From NCBI GenBank assembly GCA_029961685.1, contig JARWKL010000015.1, positions 9,794,801 to 9,858,800 of the forward strand: DNA of 64,000 nt, given 5' to 3'. The translations under genes were made by a program, and so were the position numbers. Position 1 is the stretch's first letter. Every line of letters begins with the position of its first letter. The DNA comes from Aristolochia californica. Lineage: Eukaryota; Streptophyta; Magnoliopsida; Piperales; Aristolochiaceae. The notes below the pieces were generated by a model. The model saw only the letters and a list, made by a program, of their open reading frames with translations. It ran no database searches and was not told the origin of the DNA. Shown here piece by piece: positions 1 to 11,894 of the stretch.

Positions 1-3000
1 GAAAAATGAGATTGAAAACTGAAGTTTGGATTTGGAAAAAAACTGAACATCCAAAATGGAAATACACAAATGCAGAGAGAGATAATTCCCCAAAGTATTT
101 ACGATTTTTAAGGATTGTAAACTCTTTTAGTTTTTTATATATTAGGTTTTGCAATCATCTGAAAAGGGGGGGCGAGGCATTTTTAATCGAGTGTTAACTC
201 CCAAACCATAAGTCATTTCTAACAAAAATTATAGCCTTTACACATCATTAATCAATCGAAACATTTACGATGATCTATGATTGTTTGGTCGGCTTTTGTA
301 AATAGGCAAAAAGTCAGTTGTTTGGCTCTGATAAATATCCCATCGCACGTTAACTTGAGAATTTATTTTTTTCTTCTCCTTGAAATTTTTGGATCATTAG
401 GTCATTTGCATTCTTCAACATGTTTAAGGCATGCATATCCATATTTAAAACATGTTATCAATTATAAATCTATTTCTTATAAAATTGCACCAAGCTATTA
501 GGGGTTGTACAAGTAGAGTTTCCAAAAAATGGATAACAAAACTTTGGTGTTCCTTTTTAGTGCGTGAAATAATTTTATTCACTTACATTTACTGTAGTTT
601 TTGATTATTTGCATACATAAACTCTAAAATTTTCATTTTGTTGTAATTTTTTTGTCTTATTTTTTTGTTTACGAGAAAAATGGGAGAGTTAAATTTCAAG
701 TTTGGATTTTAAAAAAAAATTGAACATCCAAAATTGTAATGCACAAATGCTGTGAGAGATAATTTGAAAAAGCATCAGTGATTTTTAAGGATTTAAACTC
801 ATTTAGTTTTATATATATTAAGTTTTGCAATCATTGGAAAAAAGGGTGGGGGGGGGGGGGGAGGCATTTTTGACTGAGTGTTGACTCCCAAACCATAAGT
901 CATTTCTAAAACAATTTGTAGGTGGTACACATCATTAATCGATCAAAACATTTATGATGATCTATGATTGTTAGGTCCACTTTTTGTAAATAGACAAAAA
1001 GTGGGTTGTATGGCTCTGGTAAATATCCCACCCCAAGTTAACTTGAGAATTTAATTTTTTCTACTCCTGTAAATTTTTGGATCATTAGGTCATTTGCATC
1101 TTCAACATGTTTCAGGCATGCATATCCATATTTATAACATGTTAGGACCAATTAGAAATCTCTTTCATATAAAATTCTAGTAAGCTATTAGGGGTCGTAC
1201 TAGTGGAATTTCCAAAAAATGGATAACAAAATTTTGGTGATCATTTTTAGTGTGTGAAATAATTTTTTTCACTTACATTTATTATAGTTTTCAATTTTTT
1301 GCCTACATAGACTCAAAAATTTTCTTTTTGTTATATTCTATTTGCCTTATCTTGTTGTTTACAACAAAAATGGGAGAGTGAAAACGCATCTTAGGATTTG
1401 AAAAAAAATTGAACATCCAAAATGGAAATGCAGAAATTCTTAGAGAGATAATCTCAAAAAGTATCTATGAATTTTAAGGATTTTAAACTCTTTTTTATTA
1501 TATATATTTGGTTTTGCAATCATCGAAAAAGGGGGGGGGGGGGGGGGGATGAGGCATTTTTAACCGAGTGTTGACTCCCAAACCATAAGTCAATTTTAAC
1601 AAAATATTATAGCCGTTACACATCATTAATCGATCAAAACATTTATGATGATCTATTATTATTAGGTTCGTTGTTTGTAAATAATAAAAAAGTGGATTGT
1701 TTGGCACTGGTAAATATCTGACCGCATGTTCACTTGAAAATTTAATTTTTTCCACTCGAAATTTTTTTATTATTAGGTCATTTGCATCTTCAACATGTTT
1801 CAGGCATGCATATCCATATTTAAAACATGTTAGGATAAATTCAAAATCTCTTTCTTATAAAATTCCACCAAGCTATTAGGGATTGTACTAGTGGAGTTCA
1901 CCAAACTTGGATAACAAAACTTTGGTGTTCATTTATAGTGCGTGAGATAATTTTCTTCACTTACATTTGTTATAGTTTTAAATTATTTGCATACATAAAC
2001 TCTAAAATTTTCATTTTTTTGTGATATATTTGCCTTATCTTTTGATTTGCGAGAAATTTGGTGAGAGAAAACTCATGTTTGGATTTGAAAAAAAATTGAA
2101 CATCCAAAATGGAAATGCAAAAATGCTGAGAGTGATAACTCCAAAAAGTATATGTGATTTTTAAGGACTGTAAACTCTTTTAGTTTTTTATATATTAAGT
2201 TTTGTAATCATCGGAAAAAGGGGGGGCGAGGCATTTTTAACTGAGTGTTGACTCCCAATCCTTAAGTAACTTATAACAAAAATTATAGCGGTTACATATC
2301 ATTAATCACTCAAAACATTTAAGATGATCTATGATTGTTAGGTCTGCTTTTTCTAAAGAGGCAAAAAATGAATTGTTCGGCTCTGGTAAATATCCTACCG
2401 CATGTTTACTTGATAATTTAATTTTTTCTACACCTTTAAATTTTTGGATCATTTGGTCATTTGCGTCTTCAACATGTTGCAGTCATGCATATCCATTTTT
2501 AAAACATCTTATCAATTAGAAATCTATTTCTTATAAAATCCCACCAAGCTACTAGGGGTTGTTCAAGTGGAATTTCCCAAACATGGATAACAAAACTTTG
2601 GTGTTCATTTTTAGTGCATGAAATAATTTTATTCACTTACATTTATCATAGTTTTCTATTTTTTTCATATGTAAACTCTACAATTTTTATTTTGTTGTGA
2701 TTTATTTACCTTATCTTTTTGTTTTCGAGAAAAAATGGGAGAATGAAAACTCAAGTTTGGATTTTAAAAAAATTGAACATGCAAAATGGAAATATACAAA
2801 TGCTGAGAGAGAAAATTCCAAAAAGTATTTTGGATTTTTAAGAATTGTAAACTCTTTTAGTTTTTTATATATTAGGTTTAGCAATCATCGGAACAGAGGG
2901 GGGCAAGGTATTTTTAACTGAGTATTGACTCCCAAACCATAAGTCATTTCTAACAAAAATTATAGCCGTTACACATCATTAATCTATCAAAACATTTACG

Positions 3001-3859
3001 ATGATCTATGATTGTTAGGTCCGCTTTTTATAAATAGGCAAAAAGTGGGTAGTTTGGCATTGGTAAATATCCCACCGCACGTTAACTTGAGAATTTAATT
3101 TTTTCTACTCGAAATTTTTGGATCAATAGGTCATTTGCATCTTCAACAAGTTTCAGGCAAGCATATCCATATTTAAAACATGTTAGGATAAATTAGAAAT
3201 TTCTTTCTTATAAAATTCCACCAAGCTATTAGGGGTTGTACTAGTGGAATTACCCAAACATGGATAAGAAAACTTTGGTGTTCATTTATAGTGCGTGACA
3301 TAATTTTATTCACTTACATTTGTTATAGGTTTCAATTTTTTGCATACATAAACTCTAAAATTATCATTTTGTTGTGATCTATTTGCCTTATCTTTTGATT
3401 TACGAAAAAAATGGGAGAGTGAAAACTCTTGTTTGGATTTGAAAAAAAATTGAACATCCAAAATGGAAATGAACAAATACTGAGAGTGATAACTCCAAAA
3501 AGTATCTGTGATTTTTAAGGACTATAAACTCTATTAGTTTTTTATATATTAGGTTTTACAATCATCGGAAAAGGGGGAGGGGGGGAGGGTGGCATTTTTA
3601 ACTTAGTGTTGACTCCCAAACCATAAGTCATTTCTAACAAAAATTATAGCGGTTACACATCATTATTCAATCAAAACATTCAAGATGATCTGTGATTGTT
3701 AAGTCCACTTTTTGTAAATAGGCAAAAAGCAAATTGTTTGGCTCTGGTAATTATCCCAATGCACATTAACTTGAAAATTTAATTTTTTCTGCTCGAAATT
3801 TTTGGATCATTTGGTCATTTGCATCTTCGCCATGTTGTAGTCACGCATATCCATTTTTA
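1..3859 (+). repeat. Satellite array, divergent monomers, direct orientation
   Basis: Tandem copies of the roughly 680-bp AT-rich monomer. The clearest landmark is the G-tract, preceded by a segment like AATCATCGGAAAAG and followed by CGAGGCATTTTTAACTGAG. Tracts begin near 166, 844, 1531, 2220, 2898 and 3573, giving spacings of 675-689 bp. Each monomer also holds a CTTTTTG/CAAAAAG dyad, a TCCCAAACCATAAGTC segment, a GCATGCAT-containing segment and a GGAATTTCCCAAACATGG segment. Copies differ from each other by many scattered substitutions and small indels, so this stretch is old relative to the block at 7253-12557. No gene is supported. Short open frames here recur at the same monomer position and carry no recognisable domain. 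Confidence 0.97.
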
Positions 3860-5288
3860 AAACATGTTAGGATCAATTAGAAATCCCTTTCTTATAAAAT
3901 TCCACCAAGCTATTAGGGGTTGTACTAGTGGAATTTCCCAAACATCGATAACAAATCTTTGGTGTTCATTTTTAGTTCGTGAAATAAGTTTTTTCACTTA
4001 GATTTAATATAGTTTTCAATTTTTTGCTTACATAAACTCTAAAATTTTTCATTTTGTTGTGATCTATTTGCCTTATCTTTTTGTTTACGAGAAAAATGGG
4101 AGTGTGACAACTCAAGTTTGGATTTGAAAAACAATTGAACATCCAAAATGGAAAAGCACAAATACTGAGAGAGATAATTCCAAAAAGTATCGTTGATTTT
4201 TAAGGATTGTAAACACTTCTTGTTTTTTATATATTAAGTTTTTCAATCATAGGAAAAGGGGGGGGGGGGGGGGGGGGGGGGGGTAGGCATTTTTAACTGA
4301 GTGTTGACTGTTCAAACAAAAATCATAGCGGTTACACATCATTAATCAATCAAAACATTTATGATGATCTATGATTTTTAGGTCCGCTTTGTGTCAATAA
4401 GCAAACAGTGGGTTGTTTGGCTCATGTAAATATCCCACCCTAGGTTAATTTGAAAATTTAATTTTTTTCTAGTCGAAATTTTTGGATCATTAGGTCATTT
4501 GCATCTTCAACAAGTTTCAAGCATAGATATCCATTTTTAAAACATGTTAGGATCAATTAGAAATCACTTTCTTATAAAATTCCACCAAGCTATTAGGGGT
4601 TGTACTAGTGGAATTTCCCAAACATCGATAACAAATCTTCGGTGTTCATTTTTAGTGCATGAAATAATTTTTTTCACTTACATTTAATATAGTTTTCAAT
4701 TTTTTGCTTACATAAACTCTAAAATTATTTTTCATTTTGTTGTGATCTATTTGCCTTATCTTTTTGTTTACGAGAAAAATGGGAGTGTGAAAACTCAAGT
4801 TTGGATTTGAAAAACAATTGAACATCCAAAATGGAAAAGCACAAAGAGAGATAATTCCAAAAAGTATCGTTGATTTTTAAGGATTGTAAACACTTCTTGT
4901 TTTTTATATATTAAGTTTTTCAATCATAGGCAAAGGGGGGGGGGGGGGGGGGGGGGGGGGGGCGGGCATTTTTAACTGAGTGTTGACTCTTCTAACAAAA
5001 ATCATAGCGGTTACACATCATTAATCAATCAAAACATTTATGATGATCTATGATTTTTAGGTCCGCTTTGTGTTAATAAGCAAACAGTGGGTTGTTTGGC
5101 TCATGTAAATATCCCACCCCAGGTTAATTTGAAAATTTAATTTTTTTCTAGTCGAAATTTTTGGATCATTAGGTCATTTGCATCTTCAACAAGTTTCAAG
5201 CATAGATATCCATTTTTAAAACATGTTAGGTTCAATTAGAAATCTCTTTCTTATAAAATTCCACCAAGCTATTAGGGGTTGTACTAGT
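3860..5288 (+). repeat. Local near-duplicate monomer pair
   Basis: Two adjacent monomers are much more alike than their neighbours. Shared private variants include AACATCGATAACAAATCTT at 3941 and 4621, AAACACTTCTTG before the G-tract, a shortened GAGTGTTGACT segment lacking the usual CCCAAACCATAAGTC, and CTTTGTGT in place of CTTTTTGT. G-tracts lie at 4258-4283 (26 G) and 4935-4962 (28 G), 677 bp apart. The second copy has a small deletion (GCACAAAGAGAG instead of GCACAAATACTGAGAGAG). The pair ends abruptly near 5289, where the sequence jumps from GTACTAGT to a segment of the monomer just upstream of the next G-tract. This indicates an unequal exchange or deletion. Confidence 0.85.
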
Positions 5289-7252
5289 CAAATTTCTTAT
5301 AAACTCTTTTAGTTTTTTATATATTAGGTCTGATAATCATCATAAAAGCGAGAGAGGAGGGGGGGGGGGGGGGGGGGGGGGGGGGAACGAGGCATTTTTA
5401 ATTGAGTGTTGACTCCCAAACCATAAGTCATTTCTGTGAAAAATTATAGTTGTTACACATCATTAATCAATCAAAACATTTTCGATGATCTATGATTGTG
5501 AAGTCTGCTTTTTGTAAATAGGCAAAAAGTGGGTTGTTTGGCTCAGGTAAATATCCTACCGCACGTAAACTTGAGAATTTAATTTTTTCTACTCTTTGGA
5601 ATTTTGGGATAGTTAGGTCATTTGCATCTTCAATTATTTTCAGGCATGCTTATCCATTTTTAAAACATGTTAGGATCAATTAGAAATCTCTTTCTTATAA
5701 AATTCCACCAAGCGATTAGGGGTTGTACTAGTGGAATTTCCAAAACATGGATAACAAAACTTTGGTGTTCTTTTTTAGTGCGTCAAATAATTTTTCTCTC
5801 TAAAATTTATTCTAGTTTTCATTTTTTGCATACATAAACTCTAAAATTTTCATTTTGTTGTAATCTTTTTGCCTAATCTTTTTGTTTACGAGAAAGATGG
5901 GAGAGAGAAAACTCAAGTTTGGATTTGAAAAAAAGTTGAACATCCAAAATGGAAATGCACAAATGAAGAGAGAGATCATTCAAAAAAGTATCTGTAATTG
6001 TTAAGGATTGTAAAATCTTTTAGTTTTTTATATATTATATTTTGCAATCATCGAAAAAAGGGGGGCGAGGCATTTACGATGATCTATGATTGTTAGGTCC
6101 GCTTTTTGAAAATAAGCAAAAAGAGGATTATTTGGCTCTAGTAAATATCCCACCGCACACGTTAACTTGAATATTTAATTTTTTCTACTCCTTGAAATTT
6201 TGGGATCATTAGGTTATTTGCATCTTTAATAAGTTTCAGGCCTTCTAATCTATTTTTAAAACATGTTAGGATCAATTAGAAATCTCTTAATTATAAAATT
6301 TCACATAGCTATTAGGGGTATTACTAGTGGAATTCCCCAAATATAGATAACAAAACTTTGGTGGTCATTTTTAGTGCATGAGATAATTTTCTTCACTTAC
6401 ATTTGTTTTAGTTTTCAAATTTTTTCATACATAAACTCTAAAATTTTCATTTTGGTGTGATCTATTTGCCTTGTCTTTTTGTTTACGAGAAAAATGGGAG
6501 AGTGAAAACTCCAGTTTGGATTTGAAAAAAAATTGAACATCCAAAATGAAAATGGACAAATGCTGAGAGAGATAATTCCAAAAAGTATATGTGATTTTTT
6601 ACGATTTTAAACTCTTTTAGTTTTTTATATATTAGGTTATGCAATCATCAAAATAGGGGGGGCGACGCATTTTTAACTAAGTGTCGACTCCCAAACCATA
6701 AGTCATTTCTAAAAAATATTGTTGGCTTTACACATCATTAATCGATCAAAACATCTACAATGATCTATGATTGTTTGGTCTACTTTTTGTAAATAGGCAA
6801 AAAGTGGGTTGTTTGGCTCTGGTAAATATCCCACTGCAAGTTAACTTGAGAATTTAATTTTTCCTCTCCTTGAAATTTGTGGATCATTAGGTCATTTGCA
6901 ACTTCAACATGTTTCAGGCATGCATATCCATATTTAAAACATGTTAGGATCAATTAGAAATCTCTTCCTTATTAAATTCCACCAAGCTATTAGGGGTAGT
7001 ACAAGTGGAATTTGCCAAACATGGAAAACAAAACTGATTTAATTTTTAGTGCGTGAAATAATTTTCTTCACTTAATTTTATTATAGTTTTCAATTTTTTG
7101 CATACATAAACTATAAAATTTTCATTTTGTTGTGATTTATTTGCCTTATGTTTTTGTTTACGAGAAAAAAGGGAGAGTGAAAACTCAAGTTTGGTTTTGA
7201 AAAAAAATCGAACAACCAAAATGGAGATGCACAAATACAGAGAAAGATAATT
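5289..7252 (+). repeat. Satellite array, rearranged monomers, direct orientation
   Basis: Monomers with G-tracts at 5359-5385, 6060-6065 and 6656-6662. The first monomer is truncated at 5289. The second has a deletion immediately after its G-tract: GGGGGCGAGGCATTT at 6061 passes directly into ACGATGATC, which normally lies more than 100 bp downstream. The join lies at a shared CATTT. The last part, 7216-7252, supplies the intact 37-bp segment that is missing at every internal junction of the following block. No gene is supported. Confidence 0.95.
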
Positions 7253-7334
7253 CCAAAAAGTATCTGTAATTTTTTAGGATTGTACACATTTGTAGTTTTT
7301 TATATATAAGGTTTTGTAATCATCGGAAAAGGGA

Positions 7335-7370
7335 GGGGGGGGGGGGGGGGGGGGGGGGCGGGGGTGGGGG
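7335..7370 (+). other. G-quadruplex-type motif, unit 1 (same site in units 2-8)
   Basis: In every amplified unit the G-tract is organised as GGG, A, a run of 11-24 G, C, GGGGG, T, GGGGG: at least four G-runs separated by single bases. That fits the usual definition of an intramolecular quadruplex with one-base loops. Ordinary monomers usually have a single run of 5-8 G followed by CGAGG, so the extra C-GGGGG-T-GGGGG part is a private feature of this unit. Folding is inferred from the motif and not shown. Confidence 0.75.
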
Positions 7371-7485
7371 TTGCGTTTTAAAATGAGTATTGACTCCAAA
7401 ACCATAAGTCATTTATAAAAAAACTTATAGCGGTTACATATCATTAATAAGTCAAAACATTTACGATGATCTATGATTTTTAGGT

Positions 7486-7513
7486 CCACTTTTTGTAAAT
7501 AGGCAAAAAGTGG
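7486..7513. repeat. Conserved 10-bp dyad (hairpin) of the monomer, representative copy
   Basis: CCACTTTTTG and CAAAAAGTGG form a perfect 10-bp inverted repeat around the 8-base loop TAAATAGG. The same element is present in nearly every monomer of the window. Many have CCGC instead of CCAC in the left arm, which leaves one G-T type mismatch but keeps the inner 6-bp stem. It is also the insertion site of all three LTR copies in the window (46729/46730, 53505/53506, 57209/57210). Its function is unknown. Confidence 0.85.
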
Positions 7514-7922
7514 TTTGTTTGGCTCCGGTAAATATCCCATCGCACGTCAACCTGAGAATTTAATTTTTTCTACTTCTTGAAATTATTGGATCAATAGGCC
7601 ATTTGCATCTTCAACATTTTTAAGGCATCTCTATCCATATTTAAAACATGTTATCAATTAGAAATCTCTTTCTTATAAAATTCCACCAAGCTATTAGGGG
7701 TTTTACTAGTGGAATTTCCCAAACATGGATAACAAAAATTTGATGTTCATTTTTGGTGCGTGAAATAATTTTCTTTACTTACATTTATTATAGTTTTCAA
7801 TTTTTTGCATGCATAAACTTCAAAATTTTCACTTTTGTTATGATCTATTTGCCTTGTCTTTTTGTTTACGAGAAAAATGGGAGAGTGAAAACGTGTGGTT
7901 GGATTTTAAAAAAAATGAACAT

Positions 7923-8587
7923 CCAAAAAGTATCTGTAATTTTTAGGATTGTACACATTTGTAGTTTTTTATATATAAGGTTTTGTAATCATCGGAAAAG
8001 GGAGGGGGGGGGGGGGGGGGGGGCGGGGGTGGGGGTTGCGTTTTAAAATGAGTATTGACTCCAAAACCATAAGTCATTTATAAAAAAACTTATAGCGGTT
8101 ACATATCATTAATAAGTCAAAACATTTACGATGATCTATGATTTTTAGGTCCACTTTTTGTAAATAGGCAAAAAGTGGTTTGTTTGGCTCCGGTAAATAT
8201 CCCATCGCACGTCAACCTGAGAATTTAATTTTTTCTACTTCTTGAAATTATTGGATCAATAGGCCATTTGCATCTTCAACATTTTTAAGGCATCTCTATC
8301 CATATTTAAAACATGTTATCAATTAGAAATCTCTTTCTTATAAAATTCCACCAAGCTATTAGGGGTTTTACTAGTGGAATTTCCCAAACATGGATAACAA
8401 AAATTTGATGTTCATTTTTGGTGCGTGAAATAATTTTCTTTACTTACATTTATTATAGTTTTCAATTTTTTGCATGCATAAACTTCAAAATTTTCACTTT
8501 TGTTATGATCTATTTGCCTTGTCTTTTTGTTTACGAGAAAAATGGGAGAGTGAAAACGTGTGGTTGGATTTTAAAAAAAATGAACAT
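7923..8587 (+). repeat. Amplified unit 2 (665 bp)
   Basis: G-run 8004-8023 (20 G). This is the only unit with five rather than six T in the GTAATTTTT run just after the junction, the single non-G-tract difference I noticed in the block. That missing T puts the end of the open frame beginning at 7753 in a different phase, so it runs on through the G-tract for 97 residues. This is a good illustration that these frames are not under coding constraint. Confidence 0.95.
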
Positions 8588-9244
8588 CCAAAAAGTATCT
8601 GTAATTTTTTAGGATTGTACACATTTGTAGTTTTTTATATATAAGGTTTTGTAATCATCGGAAAAGGGAGGGGGGGGGGGCGGGGGTGGGGGTTGCGTTT
8701 TAAAATGAGTATTGACTCCAAAACCATAAGTCATTTATAAAAAAACTTATAGCGGTTACATATCATTAATAAGTCAAAACATTTACGATGATCTATGATT
8801 TTTAGGTCCACTTTTTGTAAATAGGCAAAAAGTGGTTTGTTTGGCTCCGGTAAATATCCCATCGCACGTCAACCTGAGAATTTAATTTTTTCTACTTCTT
8901 GAAATTATTGGATCAATAGGCCATTTGCATCTTCAACATTTTTAAGGCATCTCTATCCATATTTAAAACATGTTATCAATTAGAAATCTCTTTCTTATAA
9001 AATTCCACCAAGCTATTAGGGGTTTTACTAGTGGAATTTCCCAAACATGGATAACAAAAATTTGATGTTCATTTTTGGTGCGTGAAATAATTTTCTTTAC
9101 TTACATTTATTATAGTTTTCAATTTTTTGCATGCATAAACTTCAAAATTTTCACTTTTGTTATGATCTATTTGCCTTGTCTTTTTGTTTACGAGAAAAAT
9201 GGGAGAGTGAAAACGTGTGGTTGGATTTTAAAAAAAATGAACAT
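8588..9244 (+). repeat. Amplified unit 3 (657 bp)
   Basis: G-run 8670-8680 (11 G), one of the two shortest. Otherwise the same as units 1, 2 and 4-8 by eye. With unit 6 it defines the minimum unit length of 657 bp. Confidence 0.95.
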
Positions 9245-9912
9245 CCAAAAAGTATCTGTAATTTTTTAGGATTGTACACATTTGTAGTTTTTTATATATA
9301 AGGTTTTGTAATCATCGGAAAAGGGAGGGGGGGGGGGGGGGGGGGTGGCGGGGGTGGGGGTTGCGTTTTAAAATGAGTATTGACTCCAAAACCATAAGTC
9401 ATTTATAAAAAAACTTATAGCGGTTACATATCATTAATAAGTCAAAACATTTACGATGATCTATGATTTTTAGGTCCACTTTTTGTAAATAGGCAAAAAG
9501 TGGTTTGTTTGGCTCCGGTAAATATCCCATCGCACGTCAACCTGAGAATTTAATTTTTTCTACTTCTTGAAATTATTGGATCAATAGGCCATTTGCATCT
9601 TCAACATTTTTAAGGCATCTCTATCCATATTTAAAACATGTTATCAATTAGAAATCTCTTTCTTATAAAATTCCACCAAGCTATTAGGGGTTTTACTAGT
9701 GGAATTTCCCAAACATGGATAACAAAAATTTGATGTTCATTTTTGGTGCGTGAAATAATTTTCTTTACTTACATTTATTATAGTTTTCAATTTTTTGCAT
9801 GCATAAACTTCAAAATTTTCACTTTTGTTATGATCTATTTGCCTTGTCTTTTTGTTTACGAGAAAAATGGGAGAGTGAAAACGTGTGGTTGGATTTTAAA
9901 AAAAATGAACAT
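9245..9912 (+). repeat. Amplified unit 4 (668 bp)
   Basis: G-run 9327-9345 (19 G) followed by TGGC, a T interruption not present in the other units. The 11 extra bases relative to unit 3 are all in this tract. Confidence 0.95.
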
Positions 9913-10575
9913 CCAAAAAGTATCTGTAATTTTTTAGGATTGTACACATTTGTAGTTTTTTATATATAAGGTTTTGTAATCATCGGAAAAGGGAGGGGGG
10001 GGGGGGGGGGGCGGGGGTGGGGGTTGCGTTTTAAAATGAGTATTGACTCCAAAACCATAAGTCATTTATAAAAAAACTTATAGCGGTTACATATCATTAA
10101 TAAGTCAAAACATTTACGATGATCTATGATTTTTAGGTCCACTTTTTGTAAATAGGCAAAAAGTGGTTTGTTTGGCTCCGGTAAATATCCCATCGCACGT
10201 CAACCTGAGAATTTAATTTTTTCTACTTCTTGAAATTATTGGATCAATAGGCCATTTGCATCTTCAACATTTTTAAGGCATCTCTATCCATATTTAAAAC
10301 ATGTTATCAATTAGAAATCTCTTTCTTATAAAATTCCACCAAGCTATTAGGGGTTTTACTAGTGGAATTTCCCAAACATGGATAACAAAAATTTGATGTT
10401 CATTTTTGGTGCGTGAAATAATTTTCTTTACTTACATTTATTATAGTTTTCAATTTTTTGCATGCATAAACTTCAAAATTTTCACTTTTGTTATGATCTA
10501 TTTGCCTTGTCTTTTTGTTTACGAGAAAAATGGGAGAGTGAAAACGTGTGGTTGGATTTTAAAAAAAATGAACAT
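9913..10575 (+). repeat. Amplified unit 5 (663 bp)
   Basis: G-run 9995-10011 (17 G), the same tract length as unit 8. The rest is indistinguishable from its neighbours by eye. Confidence 0.95.
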
Positions 10576-11232
10576 CCAAAAAGTATCTGTAATTTTTTAG
10601 GATTGTACACATTTGTAGTTTTTTATATATAAGGTTTTGTAATCATCGGAAAAGGGAGGGGGGGGGGGCGGGGGTGGGGGTTGCGTTTTAAAATGAGTAT
10701 TGACTCCAAAACCATAAGTCATTTATAAAAAAACTTATAGCGGTTACATATCATTAATAAGTCAAAACATTTACGATGATCTATGATTTTTAGGTCCACT
10801 TTTTGTAAATAGGCAAAAAGTGGTTTGTTTGGCTCCGGTAAATATCCCATCGCACGTCAACCTGAGAATTTAATTTTTTCTACTTCTTGAAATTATTGGA
10901 TCAATAGGCCATTTGCATCTTCAACATTTTTAAGGCATCTCTATCCATATTTAAAACATGTTATCAATTAGAAATCTCTTTCTTATAAAATTCCACCAAG
11001 CTATTAGGGGTTTTACTAGTGGAATTTCCCAAACATGGATAACAAAAATTTGATGTTCATTTTTGGTGCGTGAAATAATTTTCTTTACTTACATTTATTA
11101 TAGTTTTCAATTTTTTGCATGCATAAACTTCAAAATTTTCACTTTTGTTATGATCTATTTGCCTTGTCTTTTTGTTTACGAGAAAAATGGGAGAGTGAAA
11201 ACGTGTGGTTGGATTTTAAAAAAAATGAACAT
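10576..11232 (+). repeat. Amplified unit 6 (657 bp)
   Basis: G-run 10658-10668 (11 G), the same as unit 3. Two 11-G units separated by longer ones could reflect independent contraction or amplification in blocks of three (units 3-5 and 6-8). Confidence 0.95.
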
Positions 11233-11894
11233 CCAAAAAGTATCTGTAATTTTTTAGGATTGTACACATTTGTAGTTTTTTATATATAAGGTTTTGTAAT
11301 CATCGGAAAAGGGAGGGGGGGGGGGGGGGGCGGGGGTGGGGGTTGCGTTTTAAAATGAGTATTGACTCCAAAACCATAAGTCATTTATAAAAAAACTTAT
11401 AGCGGTTACATATCATTAATAAGTCAAAACATTTACGATGATCTATGATTTTTAGGTCCACTTTTTGTAAATAGGCAAAAAGTGGTTTGTTTGGCTCCGG
11501 TAAATATCCCATCGCACGTCAACCTGAGAATTTAATTTTTTCTACTTCTTGAAATTATTGGATCAATAGGCCATTTGCATCTTCAACATTTTTAAGGCAT
11601 CTCTATCCATATTTAAAACATGTTATCAATTAGAAATCTCTTTCTTATAAAATTCCACCAAGCTATTAGGGGTTTTACTAGTGGAATTTCCCAAACATGG
11701 ATAACAAAAATTTGATGTTCATTTTTGGTGCGTGAAATAATTTTCTTTACTTACATTTATTATAGTTTTCAATTTTTTGCATGCATAAACTTCAAAATTT
11801 TCACTTTTGTTATGATCTATTTGCCTTGTCTTTTTGTTTACGAGAAAAATGGGAGAGTGAAAACGTGTGGTTGGATTTTAAAAAAAATGAACAT
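11233..11894 (+). repeat. Amplified unit 7 (662 bp)
   Basis: G-run 11315-11330 (16 G). No other difference noticed. Confidence 0.95.

Larger units (their letters stand above)
7253..7922 (+). repeat. Amplified unit 1 (670 bp)
   Basis: First unit of the homogenised block. Its main G-run is 7335-7358 (24 G), the longest of the eight, preceded by GGGA and followed by C, five G, T and five G. Its left edge is joined to an ordinary monomer with the 37-bp segment intact, so it marks the boundary of the amplification. The 10-bp stem dyad CCACTTTTTG/CAAAAAGTGG is perfect at 7486-7513. Confidence 0.95.

Noticed and set aside
4258..5385. G-runs as purely assembly artefacts
   Set aside because: Run lengths may be inexact, but the tract occurs at the same monomer position in nearly all copies, with conserved flanks and in both orientations, so its existence is real.
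7753..8046. 97-codon frame ending in a glycine-rich stretch
   Set aside because: The glycines are the translated G-tract. The longer frame exists only because unit 2 has lost one T; the seven other units stop at 64 codons or run into flanking monomer.
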